From Dictyocoela muelleri (taxonomy: Eukaryota > Microsporidia), in contig SDVU01000237.1 in NCBI GenBank assembly GCA_016256075.1, positions 1-16,726 of the forward strand: DNA of 16,726 nucleotides, read 5' to 3'. Position 1 is the stretch's first letter, and each line of letters begins with the position of its first letter. The position numbers and the translations under genes are program-made. The notes under the pieces were generated by a model. That model was not told where the DNA came from, did no database searches, and saw only the letters and a list, made by a program, of their open reading frames with translations. This document shows positions 9,250 to 16,574 of this stretch, one piece after another.

Positions 9250-9957
9250 TCAAACCTCTTCGATAATACCGATAAGTCTTTCTCTTGTCATGTTGATACC
9301 TCTTTGTCTCACACGTGACTTCACAAAAGAAAAAAAATATATAATAGGATTTGGTTGATGAGAATATGATGTTAAAAACTTCAAGATATAGTTTTTTCGA
9401 AGAAAATTCTTCCGAAACTCTCTAGTCTTATGGATTGAATCATTGTTCATAACAATGTACTTCCTTTCATTCTGAGATAATATAAATATATATCTTCAAC
9501 TGTAAAATCATTTGGGTCACTGGCTTTAAAGCTTCCAACTTTTATTTTATATGCAAATATTATATCGATGTTGCCAGCACATAATAAAGATATTTTAATA
9601 ACCTTAGAGTTTGCCGCATTGACCAACACTCCGAATTCTCAGGCGAATACCCTAATTTCTATGAAATATGGAAATTGAATCTAAATTATTCTAAAAAATA
9701 TAAGCTTATTATCATTTTTATTATTTAAATATATTCCATATGGCTATCTTAATTCCTTATTCGTATTATTTTTTCGTTTAATAGGAACCAGCGTCAGCTT
9801 TTTTCGAGAATAAATGTATGTTTTTTATATTCTACATTACTTTAATGACGATGATTAATATTCAAGGGTTAAGCTAGATTCAACGAGTTTTTCACAAATT
9901 GATTGGGGCTTTATACATGAATTTGCCGCTATCTCAAAAGCTATTATATAGTTTTCA
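9250..9957 (-). pseudogene. IS630/Tc1-like transposase, central and C-terminal part
   Basis: Beyond the Merlin insertion the minus strand resumes with IIAFEIAANSCIKPQSICEK (about 9946-9886), then a decayed stretch where the first Asp would lie. From 9629: NSKVIKISLLCAGNIDIIFA and YKIKVGSFKA, matching the strand pair of DDE_3 enzymes. After a frame change near 9450, MNNDSIHKTREFRKNF (family form MDNASIHK) carries the second Asp, and FLTSYSHQPNPIIYFFSFVK (family LPPYSPxLNPIExxFS) is the last catalytic block, with the acidic residue after NPI replaced by Ile. TRERLIGIIEEV ends at a TGA at 9250-9252. Dead copy; family assignment is confident. Confidence 0.9.
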
Positions 9958-11102
9958 GGTTCATGTTGGTTATAGCGCATTTTATTTTTTGTAGAGCATT
10001 TTTAATTTTTTTTTAAAAATTTTTATCCCTAAAGATGGGAAGAAGAAGTAGATTTAAGAAAAATAGTAGAAGATGAGAATGTTATGTCATGCGAAGATAT
10101 AATACAACAAAACATAACATAAAAATATCTGGTGCATGTTATGTATTCTAAATCCAGAGGAATTGAATTTTCGGCATCTTTCGGGCTCATTTCAAAAACT
10201 CGAAAATGAGCAAATTGCACTTCAGAAATCCAGGTGTGTTATAAAATTCGTAAGTCTTCAATAGATGTTTTTTTTTTGGGCTTGCAAAAAATTCTTGTAA
10301 ATATTCAATGAGTATTCGATCCGATAGTTTTTTTGAGGTTTTAAGCTATATTTTAAAACTATTTTCAAAATTTTTTATAAGTCTTTAAATGGTATCTCAT
10401 ATGTCAACATAGCTTATGAGTTAGGTGTTTATAGAAACACTGTTAGTGATTATTGTGAACTATTAGGGAAGTTATATGGGATTATATATCCGATACAAAT
10501 GAGTTAATAAAAGGTTATACCACAGATGGGTCTTCAAAGATTGTGGAAATTGACGAGAGTCTTTTGTTTAAACGTAAATAGAATAGAAGACGACTAATAA
10601 ATGGCCAATGGTTTATAGCATGCATCGAAATAGGGACAAAAAAGCTTTTATTAAACCAGTTAAAAATCGAAACACTGAAACAATTATTGAAGTAATATCT
10701 TCGAATGTTTTTCCAGGAACAAATGTTTATACAGATCAATATAGAGCCTACAGAAGCGCATTTAATAGATTGAGACAATATGAACATGGGATAGAGAACC
10801 ACCCGTTTAATTTTTTAAATCATGATTTCCTCGGAAATTAATACATAGAAAATTGTGAGTTTCTGGTAAAAAACAAAGGGGTTTTTAAGATATCATAATT
10901 GTATGAGTCATGAACAACATTTTCAGTTTCTTATTCAATTCATATGGCAATATAAAATTGAAAAAATAAAAATGTTTAATGCTTTATCTTCTATAATATA
11001 AAGATTTATTTATTTTAATAATAATAAGTATATTTATTTTTATTTTTTTTTAAAAAATAAAATGCGCTATAAAAATAAAATGCGCTATAACCAACATTAA
11101 CC
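9958..11102 (+). mobile_element. Merlin transposon, copy 2, inside the IS630-like gene
   Basis: The ends 9958-9989 and 11071-11102 are inverted copies over 32 bp with one mismatch, beginning GGTTNATGTTGGTTATAGCG. GG ends are usual for Merlin. The flanks agttttca (9950-9957) and gcttttta (11103-11110) agree at five of eight positions, a possible worn 8-bp target duplication. At the right end a 17-bp segment (aaaataaaatgcgctat) is duplicated in tandem. The element is 1,145 bp and carries one transposase. Confidence 0.85.
10030..10975 (+). pseudogene. Merlin (IS1595/ISXO2-like) transposase, copy 2
   Basis: The zinc-ribbon end is visible as CKYSMSIRSDSFFE near 10295-10340 (family SIR..SFF). RNTVSDYCELLGKLYG at about 10432-10480 is the helix before the catalytic core. 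SSKIVEIDESL carries the first Asp at 10552-10554, with NGQWFIACIEIG-like sequence after it. The frame 10608-10841 gives KAFIKPVKNRNTETIIEVI, VFPGTNVYTDQYRAYRSAF with the second Asp at 10734-10736, and GIENHPFNFLNHDF. The third acidic residue is the Glu in YIENCEFL (10848-10850). RYHNCMSHEQHFQFLIQFIW ends near 10970. All three acids survive, but stops and frame changes separate the blocks. It differs clearly from copies 1 and 3 in these motifs, so it is a separate Merlin lineage. Confidence 0.9.
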
Positions 11103-11421
11103 GCTTTTTATAAGATAAATCTTAATTTGCCGCGCGTTTTTTTCCGAAGAGGATTTGAAATTTGTTAGATCTTGGAACTCTCCATTCAGATATCGTTTAT
11201 ATAATCGTTTTATCCTTCTATAGGATAAATTAAAAATAGTATACATCTCTATTAACGAGATTTCTCTTTGTAATAGACCCAAAAAACATTTAATAATGCT
11301 CTCGTTATTAACGTCTATTTTTTCTCCGAGTTTCACGTGTATTATTGGAATTTATATCTTCTCTGTCATTACCATTAATTTAATCTTCACTATAATTTTC
11401 ATTTTCTTGATCTAAATACAT
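11103..11421 (-). pseudogene. IS630/Tc1-like transposase, N-terminal DNA-binding part
   Basis: The likely start is the ATG at 11419-11421, giving an acidic lead (MYLDQENENYSED), a stop, and NGNDREDINSNNTRETRR. After a frame change the main block from about 11336 reads IIKCFLGLLQREISLIEMY and TIFNLSYRRIKRLYKRYLNG, a helix-turn-helix pair typical of the N-terminus of IS630-type enzymes. It then runs through QIKIYLIKS to the Merlin copy 2 insertion at 11102. The family call is made jointly with the C-terminal part, which is diagnostic. Confidence 0.7.
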
Positions 11422-11455
11422 TTTAAGGGGCACATTTATTTTATAAGAAAAAAGG

Positions 11456-11501
11456 TGGCTATAAAAATGCAATATAGTGACTGTAAAAATGCAATATAGT
11501 T
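11456..11501 (-). repeat. Right end of the IS630-like element: inner 22-bp units
   Basis: On the minus strand: the remainder of the split unit (aactatattgcatttt), one complete unit (tacagtcactatattgcatt and tt), then the boundary motif tagccacc shared with the left end. Confidence 0.8.
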
Positions 11502-13063
11502 GTTGGCACGAAAAGTGACCGGGCAATAAAAATGACCGGGTGTCAAAAAACTATATAAAAGGGTTTAGATTATTGTTTTATGCATTTTCTATTTTTTTTC
11601 AAAAAATTTCTATATGGCAATTTATTAAGAGCCTCAGAACTAAAAGTGCCCGTAATGTTTTAAAGTAAAATTTAAAAAAAAAATCATCAATGAATTAAAA
11701 AGAAAAATTAATGAGTGTAAATAAAAAAATAAAAGTGACCGGGCAAAATTTTCATTAAAAAATTTAATTATTTTTTTTGATATTATATTTTGAAGTTTTA
11801 ATAATTTTAATAGAATCAATATATTTTGTATAATGAATTTTTCAGACATTATATTTGTTATAAAATAAACATCGTCAAAATCGCTGCACGAAAACTCGCT
11901 GCGAGCGCAGCGTGAGCTCATCGCGAGAACTCGACACGAAATTTTTTTTTAATAAAAATTTATAGCAATTTCTTAGTTTTGACAAGAATATTCGACTTAA
12001 CGTGTCTTAGACACTATCTCTAGAAATTTTTTTTATAAATTACCAACTATGGAAATCTAAAAGTATAATAAACAAATCCTTATATTGTTTCATATACATA
12101 TTTTAGATATCTGTTTTTTTATAAACTTTATGAGCCGTCTTATATAAAAACAGATATCTAAAATATGTATATAAAACAATATAATGATTTTTGGCACTCG
12201 GTTTTTACCCAGGATTCCAGTAGATATCCATAGAACCGATCTTATGAAATAATAAAAACATATTTGAGTTTCAAAAGAAAAGTTACGATAAGTTGGGTAT
12301 TTCTATCTTCCTAAATCTGAATATATGGGTATATAATGTGGCGAGAAACTTCGTTTAACACCACACTATATGCCCATATATCCAGATTAAGGAAGATAGA
12401 AATACACCACTCATCGTAACTTTTCGTTTGAAACTCAAATATGTTTTTATTATTTCATAAGATCGGTTCTATATATGTTTACTGGAACCCGGAGAAAAAA
12501 CAGAGTGTCGGATTTTTTATTAAACTTTTAGATTTCCTTAATTGGTAATTTATAAAAAAAATCTATAGTAAGTGGTTAAGATACGTTATAATCGAATGTT
12601 CTTGTCAAAACTAAGAAATTGCTATAAATGTTTATTTAAAAAATTTAGTGTCGAGTTCTCGCGATGAGCTCTCGGCGAGATTTCGTGCAGCGAGTTAAAG
12701 GACGTATTTTTATAACAAATATAATGTCTGAAAAAATCATTATACAAAATATATTGATTCTATTAAAATTATTAAAACTTAAAAATATAATATCAAAAAA
12801 AAATTAAATTTTTTAATGAAAATTTTACCCGGTCACTTTTATTTTTTTTTATTTACGCTCATAAAATTTTTTTTAATTCATTAATGATTTTTTTAAATTT
12901 TACTTTAAAACATAATGGACACTTTTAGTTCTGAGGCTCTTAATAAATTGCCATATAGAAATTTTTGAAAAAAATAAATAATGCATAAAACAATAATTAA
13001 ACCCTTTAATATAGTTTTTTTTACCCGGTCATTTTTATTGCCCGGTCACTTTTCGTGCCAACA
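11502..13063. mobile_element. Fold-back element H5, 1.56 kb, almost wholly inverted arms
   Basis: The left arm (11502 to about 12350) and right arm (about 12360 to 13063) are inverted copies along nearly their full length, by eye 85-90% identical; the left is longer by one nested insertion and small indels. The tips are gttggcacgaaaagtgaccg and its complement. AAAAGTGACCGGGC-like motifs recur near the tips (11512, 11528, 11733 and mirrored). The loop is only about 10 bp. The 6-bp atagtt flanks both sides (11496-11501 and 13064-13069). No transposase is encoded. It sits inside a 22-bp unit of the IS630-like end array, so it came later. Confidence 0.9.
12080..12184. repeat. Small palindrome H6 nested in the left arm of H5
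   Basis: A 39-bp stem (12080-12118 against 12146-12184) with one mismatch and a 27-bp loop. The mirror position in the right arm of H5 (near 12505) lacks it, so it was gained by the left arm or lost cleanly from the right. No clear target duplication. Confidence 0.85.
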
Positions 13064-13069
13064 ATAGTT

Positions 13070-13178
13070 ACATAAAAATGCAACATAGTTATTATAAAAA
13101 TGTAATAATGTGACTATAAAAATGCAATATGGTGACTATAAAAATAAAATATGGTGACTATAAAAATGAAACGGACTG
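13070..13178 (-). repeat. Right end of the IS630-like element: outer 22-bp units
   Basis: On the minus strand the tip is followed by four 22-bp units and the start of a fifth; the fifth is split by the fold-back at 11502-13063. The rest of the array continues at 11456-11501. Confidence 0.85.
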
Positions 13179-13320
13179 TATTATCAGTATAAAAAATTAT
13201 AATTCTATTTGTATTATATTTTTCTGTATCAAAACGTAAAAAGGTATCATTATTAAACGTAATTTTCATGATACTGATAATTCATCGATAATTTCACTAT
13301 TATAATACATTTTATTTTTA

Positions 13321-13666
13321 TTATTTTTTATAATCTCTAATATTTTCAAAGTTACCACGATTCTTTTCATTTATATTTAGAATTTCGGTAATGTATTTAT
13401 TTATACTAGATTTTAAATTTTCAGTTGTCTTACATGCAAATGTTCTAACCATTTCATTCAATTTCATTTTGTTTATTATAGCATTATCACTCTCACTCCA
13501 ACGTTGTTTTACATTTATAACTTCGATTTTCCAATATTTTTTTTAAATCTTCCCTGGCAATCACGTCTATCTCAGCGCCGTGCTAAAACTTTCGATTATT
13601 ATAATCAAAATTATAGATAAAATCACCATATACGAAATTTTCTTTTCTTGTCTCGTCTATTTTCAT
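13321..13666 (-). pseudogene. Unrecognised coding relic
   Basis: From an ATG at 13664-13666 on the minus strand: MKIDETRKENFVYGDFIYNF and YNNRKF, a stop, then HGAEIDVIAREDLKKILEN. After a frame change a second open line runs WKIEVINVKQRWSESDNAI, MKLNEMVRTFACKTTENL and KSSINKYITEILNINEKN to a TAA at 13321-13323. The lysine- and asparagine-rich make-up with conserved-looking hydrophobic spacing suggests former coding. I cannot name a family. It lies outside the IS630-like element and ends 8 bp from palindrome H7, which would sit in its 5' flank. Confidence 0.4.
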
Positions 13667-13673
13667 AAGGGTT

Positions 13674-13998
13674 CAAAATTTTGTTCACTGTTATAATATA
13701 AATAATCACTTTTGAAATACAAAAATTTTATGATACAGAAAACCGTAAATTATAAATATGATTTCTTTAATGTTTTAACACCATGTTAATTTTCATTATT
13801 ACTCTATGGTTCTAGATTTATGTTGTGGGATGCCCTTGGAATCTCACAACATAAATCTAGAACCATAGAGTAATAATGAAAAATAACATGGTGTTAAAAC
13901 ATTAAAGAAATCATATTTATAATTTACGGTTTTCGGTATCATAAAATTTTTGTATTTCAAAAGTGATTATTTATATTATAACAGTGAACAAAATTTTG
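13674..13998. repeat. Near-perfect palindrome H7, 158-bp arms
   Basis: The arms 13674-13831 and 13841-13998 pair with three mismatches and no indel around a 9-bp loop (gcccttgga). The outermost 10 bp, caaaattttg, is itself palindromic and so could instead be a duplicated target site. No coding sequence. The almost perfect symmetry means a recent origin or ongoing correction between the arms. Confidence 0.95.
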
Positions 13999-14079
13999 GT
14001 CTTTTTCCGGAAAAATGCCGAAAAAAACATCGGAAAATCTTAATGCTTTTTCGCGAGCTGCCATCTAGAATAAATAAAT
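13999..14079. repeat. Short repeat related to the left tip of H4
   Basis: The segment 14002-14045 (tttttccggaaaaatgccg, then gaaaatcttaat after a 12-bp extra piece) matches 6413-6441 in direct orientation. It lies just inside direct repeat B, as 6413-6441 lies inside direct repeat A. Confidence 0.5.
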
Positions 14080-14208
14080 AATTTAAATCTGGTCTAAAAA
14101 ACAATTCTAGATTTTACAACGGGTTAGAGACCCCTCAGATTTATAAGTCTTAATAGTTAACAGTATAGAGAATGATTCTATTTAAAATATGCTTAAAATC
14201 GCGAGGAA
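14080..14208 (+). repeat. Direct repeat copy B of the pogo/insert junction
   Basis: Same junction as 6223-6355. Copy B is the one that pairs with the right end at 14563-14665 and with the perfect aattcta duplication. Similarity stops abruptly at both ends of A and B. Confidence 0.8.
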
Positions 14209-14665
14209 ATATATATAATATCACTATATATCGTCATAATGTCCGTTTTCCAAAAATGGTACTATCACTATTTCGGGAAAATGAAAAGCATGTATATAGA
14301 GTTTTATTATACATATTGACGCACTCCGGAGAGATGCGCACGAAAATAAATTATTGTGAATAGACTTATTTGGATAATAGGGTTTCATTTATGTGTCTTG
14401 AGGTGGTCTCTTCATTCGTTTGGATTGATGGGTTTCTTGATGATGCACAATCATAAGTGTTCTGATGATTTTTTCTTAAATACTCGATTTTTTTTTAGAA
14501 ATTTATATAATCTTCGTTGAATGGTTTTATATTCAACATCAGTGGGCTTACCACAATATATTTTTTATCTCGCGATTTTGAGCTTATTTGAAATAAGAAT
14601 CATTTTATATACTGATACCTATTATGATTTGAACATCTGAGGGGATTCTAGACGTTAGAGAACCT
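14110..14665. mobile_element. 556-bp Merlin-ended element inserted in the pogo gene
   Basis: The left end (14110-14208) and the complement of the right end (14563-14665) match over about 100 bp; shared blocks are 'cccctcagat', 'aaaatgattct'-like and 'aaaatcgcgag'. The 7-bp aattcta occurs on both sides (14103-14109 and 14666-14672), with one more near-match base (c/t), as for the 8-9 bp target duplications of Merlin. Removing it restores the pogo line. The interior has a worn frame whose end (GFL-DDAQ and following) could be a Merlin zinc-ribbon region, but this is weak. It is probably a non-autonomous or deleted Merlin. Confidence 0.65.
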
Positions 14666-15413
14666 AATTCTAAAGCTTAGATGACTTTCTCTATTTTTAG
14701 TGAATAATTATCTCATAAAATAATCTAGCAAGGATAAAAACCGTAAAACATGGTTAATTTTAGACAGCGCAACGCTTCATCTTATCGATTATGACTATTT
14801 AAATATTGAGATCATCTTCTTTTCCCAAATGTGACATCTCTAATTCAAATATACAATCAGGAATAATAAAAAACACAAATATTTGTACAAAAGATATATA
14901 TATATATCAGAAGATTTTATCGAATTAGATGATCTAAACAATTAAAAGTTCGAAAATAAAGATGTGATCAAAAAGATCACCTTTTATGACCAAATGACCT
15001 TTATACACAAAGCTTGGAATAATGTTACGGAATGTACGATAAATAATTGCTTTAGAAAATCATTGGGAATGCTAAAATAATGATGGATGACAAAGTGTCA
15101 AATTTAGAAGTTCAATCTCATTATGACTTTCCGATATGTTCTGAATTGATCAATGATGATTCTCTTTTTTATGATTTCCTACATTTAAGAGAATACATTC
15201 TTAGAACAAGTTGATTCATAATTAATTATTCAATCCTAGAATTTAATTAATCATGGAATAACAAATCATGATGTTATTAAACATTTAGAAAAGGTGAAAA
15301 TGTGGTTTTAAAACTGCCCTTCTATGATTGATAAAGTTTTTGAATTGAAAGATTCTGTTGTTGAAGAAGGAAGTAAAAAGCTTAAATCAACGGGTTTTTT
15401 GTTTAAGAAATGA
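14666..15413 (+). pseudogene. Pogo/Tigger-like transposase, C-terminal part
   Basis: Directly after the insertion the pogo line resumes with NSKA-MTFSIFSE (family K.AWMT...F..WL), then KDKNRKTWLILDSATLHLID with the second catalytic Asp at 14763-14765. The strand IEIIFF and the NS-N-IQSGIIKN block follow; the third acidic residue, normally before the Q/G-G-I-I, is not seen. Further on, KAWNNVTECTINNCFRKSLG (about 15019-15080) is the hallmark C-terminal motif of Tigger-like enzymes. The last block KSTGFLFKK ends at a TGA at 15411-15413, leaving about 190 bp to the right terminal repeat. Several stops make it non-functional. Confidence 0.85.
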
Positions 15414-15602
15414 TCTCAATAAAAATTGATTTTTTTATATTTTTTTGTAATTTACAGAACCCATAGAACTTTAACATTCATTTTTTGAAATATTTAAGAC
15501 AAAAAGCATTGATATTTGTCTTAGACAAAAAAACTTGAATTTAAAATACATTTTTCTTGATGTTCACATTGAGTCTAATTTGAACATGAAGAAACAAATG
15601 TT
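15414..15602. other. 3' untranslated region of the pogo element
   Basis: Between the pogo transposase stop and the right terminal repeat. It holds a tgttcacatt motif at 15561-15570 that matches subterminal motifs at the left end; otherwise A+T-rich. Confidence 0.5.
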
Positions 15603-15629
15603 AGTATTCACATTAAGGGAATCAGACAG
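15603..15629 (-). repeat. Pogo right terminal inverted repeat
   Basis: Read inward on the minus strand it begins ctgtctgattcccttaatg, and it is followed by TA at 15630-15631. Confidence 0.8.
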
Positions 15630-15631
15630 TA

Positions 15632-16345
15632 TTTATCATACAAAATGAAATATGCAGCAGTTATTCGCTATGTGTATATGCCCTTTGCCTGATAAAAAAA
15701 AGAAACATATTTTGAGATCTATAAAGAATTATAGATATTGATGATTCACAACAAAGTGGAATACATAGTTTATGATTTTGAGTTGGCTAATAAACAAGAT
15801 TTAAAACAGTCATATGAAGGAATAAAACTAAGTAATTTTCTTTTTCACTTTGACTATGTTCTTTGGAGACAAATACAAAAAAATTTTTATCAGATATATA
15901 GAAACGATTTATTTTTCAGATTTAAGGTTAAGAAATTGCTGGTTAACATTTATGCCTGATGAAAGAAAAGAAAGAACATAGACTTTAATCAAAAATATCC
16001 TTATATCTAATTATAAAGAAATTAATAATAAAAACTCATTAACTATATTAACAATAATTTTATTATTGATTCTGATTTTGTATGGAATTCTTCTGACAGA
16101 TTAAAAATAAAATACATACTACGACAAATTATTGTGAAGGATTAAATAATGCTTTAAATAAATGTTTCAATTGTAGTCATTAGTAATTAGCAAAACTTTT
16201 AATTGAATCGAGAAAAAAAAGATTACCTATGTGAAAGAAAAAACTATATAATAAGAAATTTTGCTGAAAAGAAGATAACTACTTCAAAGTTTGAATCTAT
16301 GAGAAAATTAAATCTCATTTTAGACAATATTGATGATTTGACTGT
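15632..16345 (+). pseudogene. MULE transposase, C-terminal part
   Basis: This continues the gene broken at 5350. From 15632 the line gives KYAAVIRYVYMPF, then KKETYFEIYKEL (about 15699), then the second catalytic block IVYDFELANK (Asp codon 15774-15776), followed by KLSNFLFHFDYVLWRQIQKN, which matches the MULE C/G-x-x-FH...R block. Then come YRNDLFFRFKVKKLLV and a worn segment up to TTNYCEGLNNALNKCF (about 16119-16166), the conserved N-N-x2-EG motif, followed by LAKLLIESREKK. A tail with KKITTSKFESMRKLNLIL ends near 16345. The family cysteine in GC-x-FH is replaced (LSNFLFHF). Stops and frame changes make it non-functional. Assignment to the MULE superfamily is confident. Confidence 0.85.
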
Positions 16346-16437
16346 AGTTGAAACATTTGCATCTTATATGATTTTTATGTTTAATCTAATAATTAATCAA
16401 ATAATATTAACTATTTTACATTGTGCCTTTTTCACGA

Positions 16438-16507
16438 TATTATAATTTTACCACTTTATATTTTTGGATGTTTTTCTTTTGGGGAGTTTTCTCTAATTCT
16501 AAAAAAT
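16438..16507 (+). repeat. Fragment related to fold-back H2
   Basis: The 70 bp align with the right arm of H2 (2745-2811) in the same orientation, and with the complement of its left arm, over blocks tattataattttacc, atattttgg and ggagttttctc-aatt. By eye the match is about 75-80%. It lies between the MULE transposase end and the MULE right terminal repeat. Confidence 0.65.
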
Positions 16508-16574
16508 TGTTTATTTTGTGATATTTTTTTAAAATAATTCAAATCCATAAATAATCTTTTATGTTTATTTCTCG

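Larger units (their letters stand above)
8648..13178 (-). mobile_element. IS630/Tc1-like transposon with tandem-repeat ends
   Basis: The ends read CAGTCTTTTTCATTTTATAG (8648 onward) and, on the minus strand from 13178, CAGTCCGTTTCATTTTTATA, flanked by TA at 8646-8647 and 13179-13180, the target duplication of the Tc1/mariner/IS630 superfamily. Inside each end is an array of 22-bp units, then a shared boundary (tagctacttttttattta / tagccaccttttttcttata). The transposase lies on the minus strand. Without the Merlin (9958-11102) and the fold-back (11502-13063) the element would be about 1.8 kb. Dead. Confidence 0.85.
5351..15629 (+). mobile_element. Pogo/Tigger-like transposon inserted in the MULE gene
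   Basis: The ends 5351-5377 and 15603-15629 are inverted copies with 20 of 27 positions identical, and TA dinucleotides flank them at 5349-5350 and 15630-15631. TA duplication and a pogo-type transposase identify the family. With later insertions removed the element would be about 1.9 kb. Inside the ends, TTCACATT or its complement recurs at 5366-5373, 5436-5443, 5468-5475, 15563-15570 and 15607-15614, suggesting transposase-binding sites. The element interrupts the MULE transposase between the first catalytic block and the rest. It is itself interrupted after about 6246 and resumes at about 14666. Confidence 0.85.

Noticed and set aside
10029-10802. Minus-strand frames of 63 and 95 codons
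   Set aside because: They are antisense to the Merlin copy 2 transposase blocks.
11640-11921. 93-codon minus-strand frame
   Set aside because: It lies wholly in an arm of the fold-back; the mirror arm does not keep the same frame open and the product is low-complexity.
14172-14363. 63-codon plus-strand frame as a real gene
   Set aside because: It starts within the end repeat of the Merlin-ended element; no clear family match, at best a worn Merlin N-terminus.
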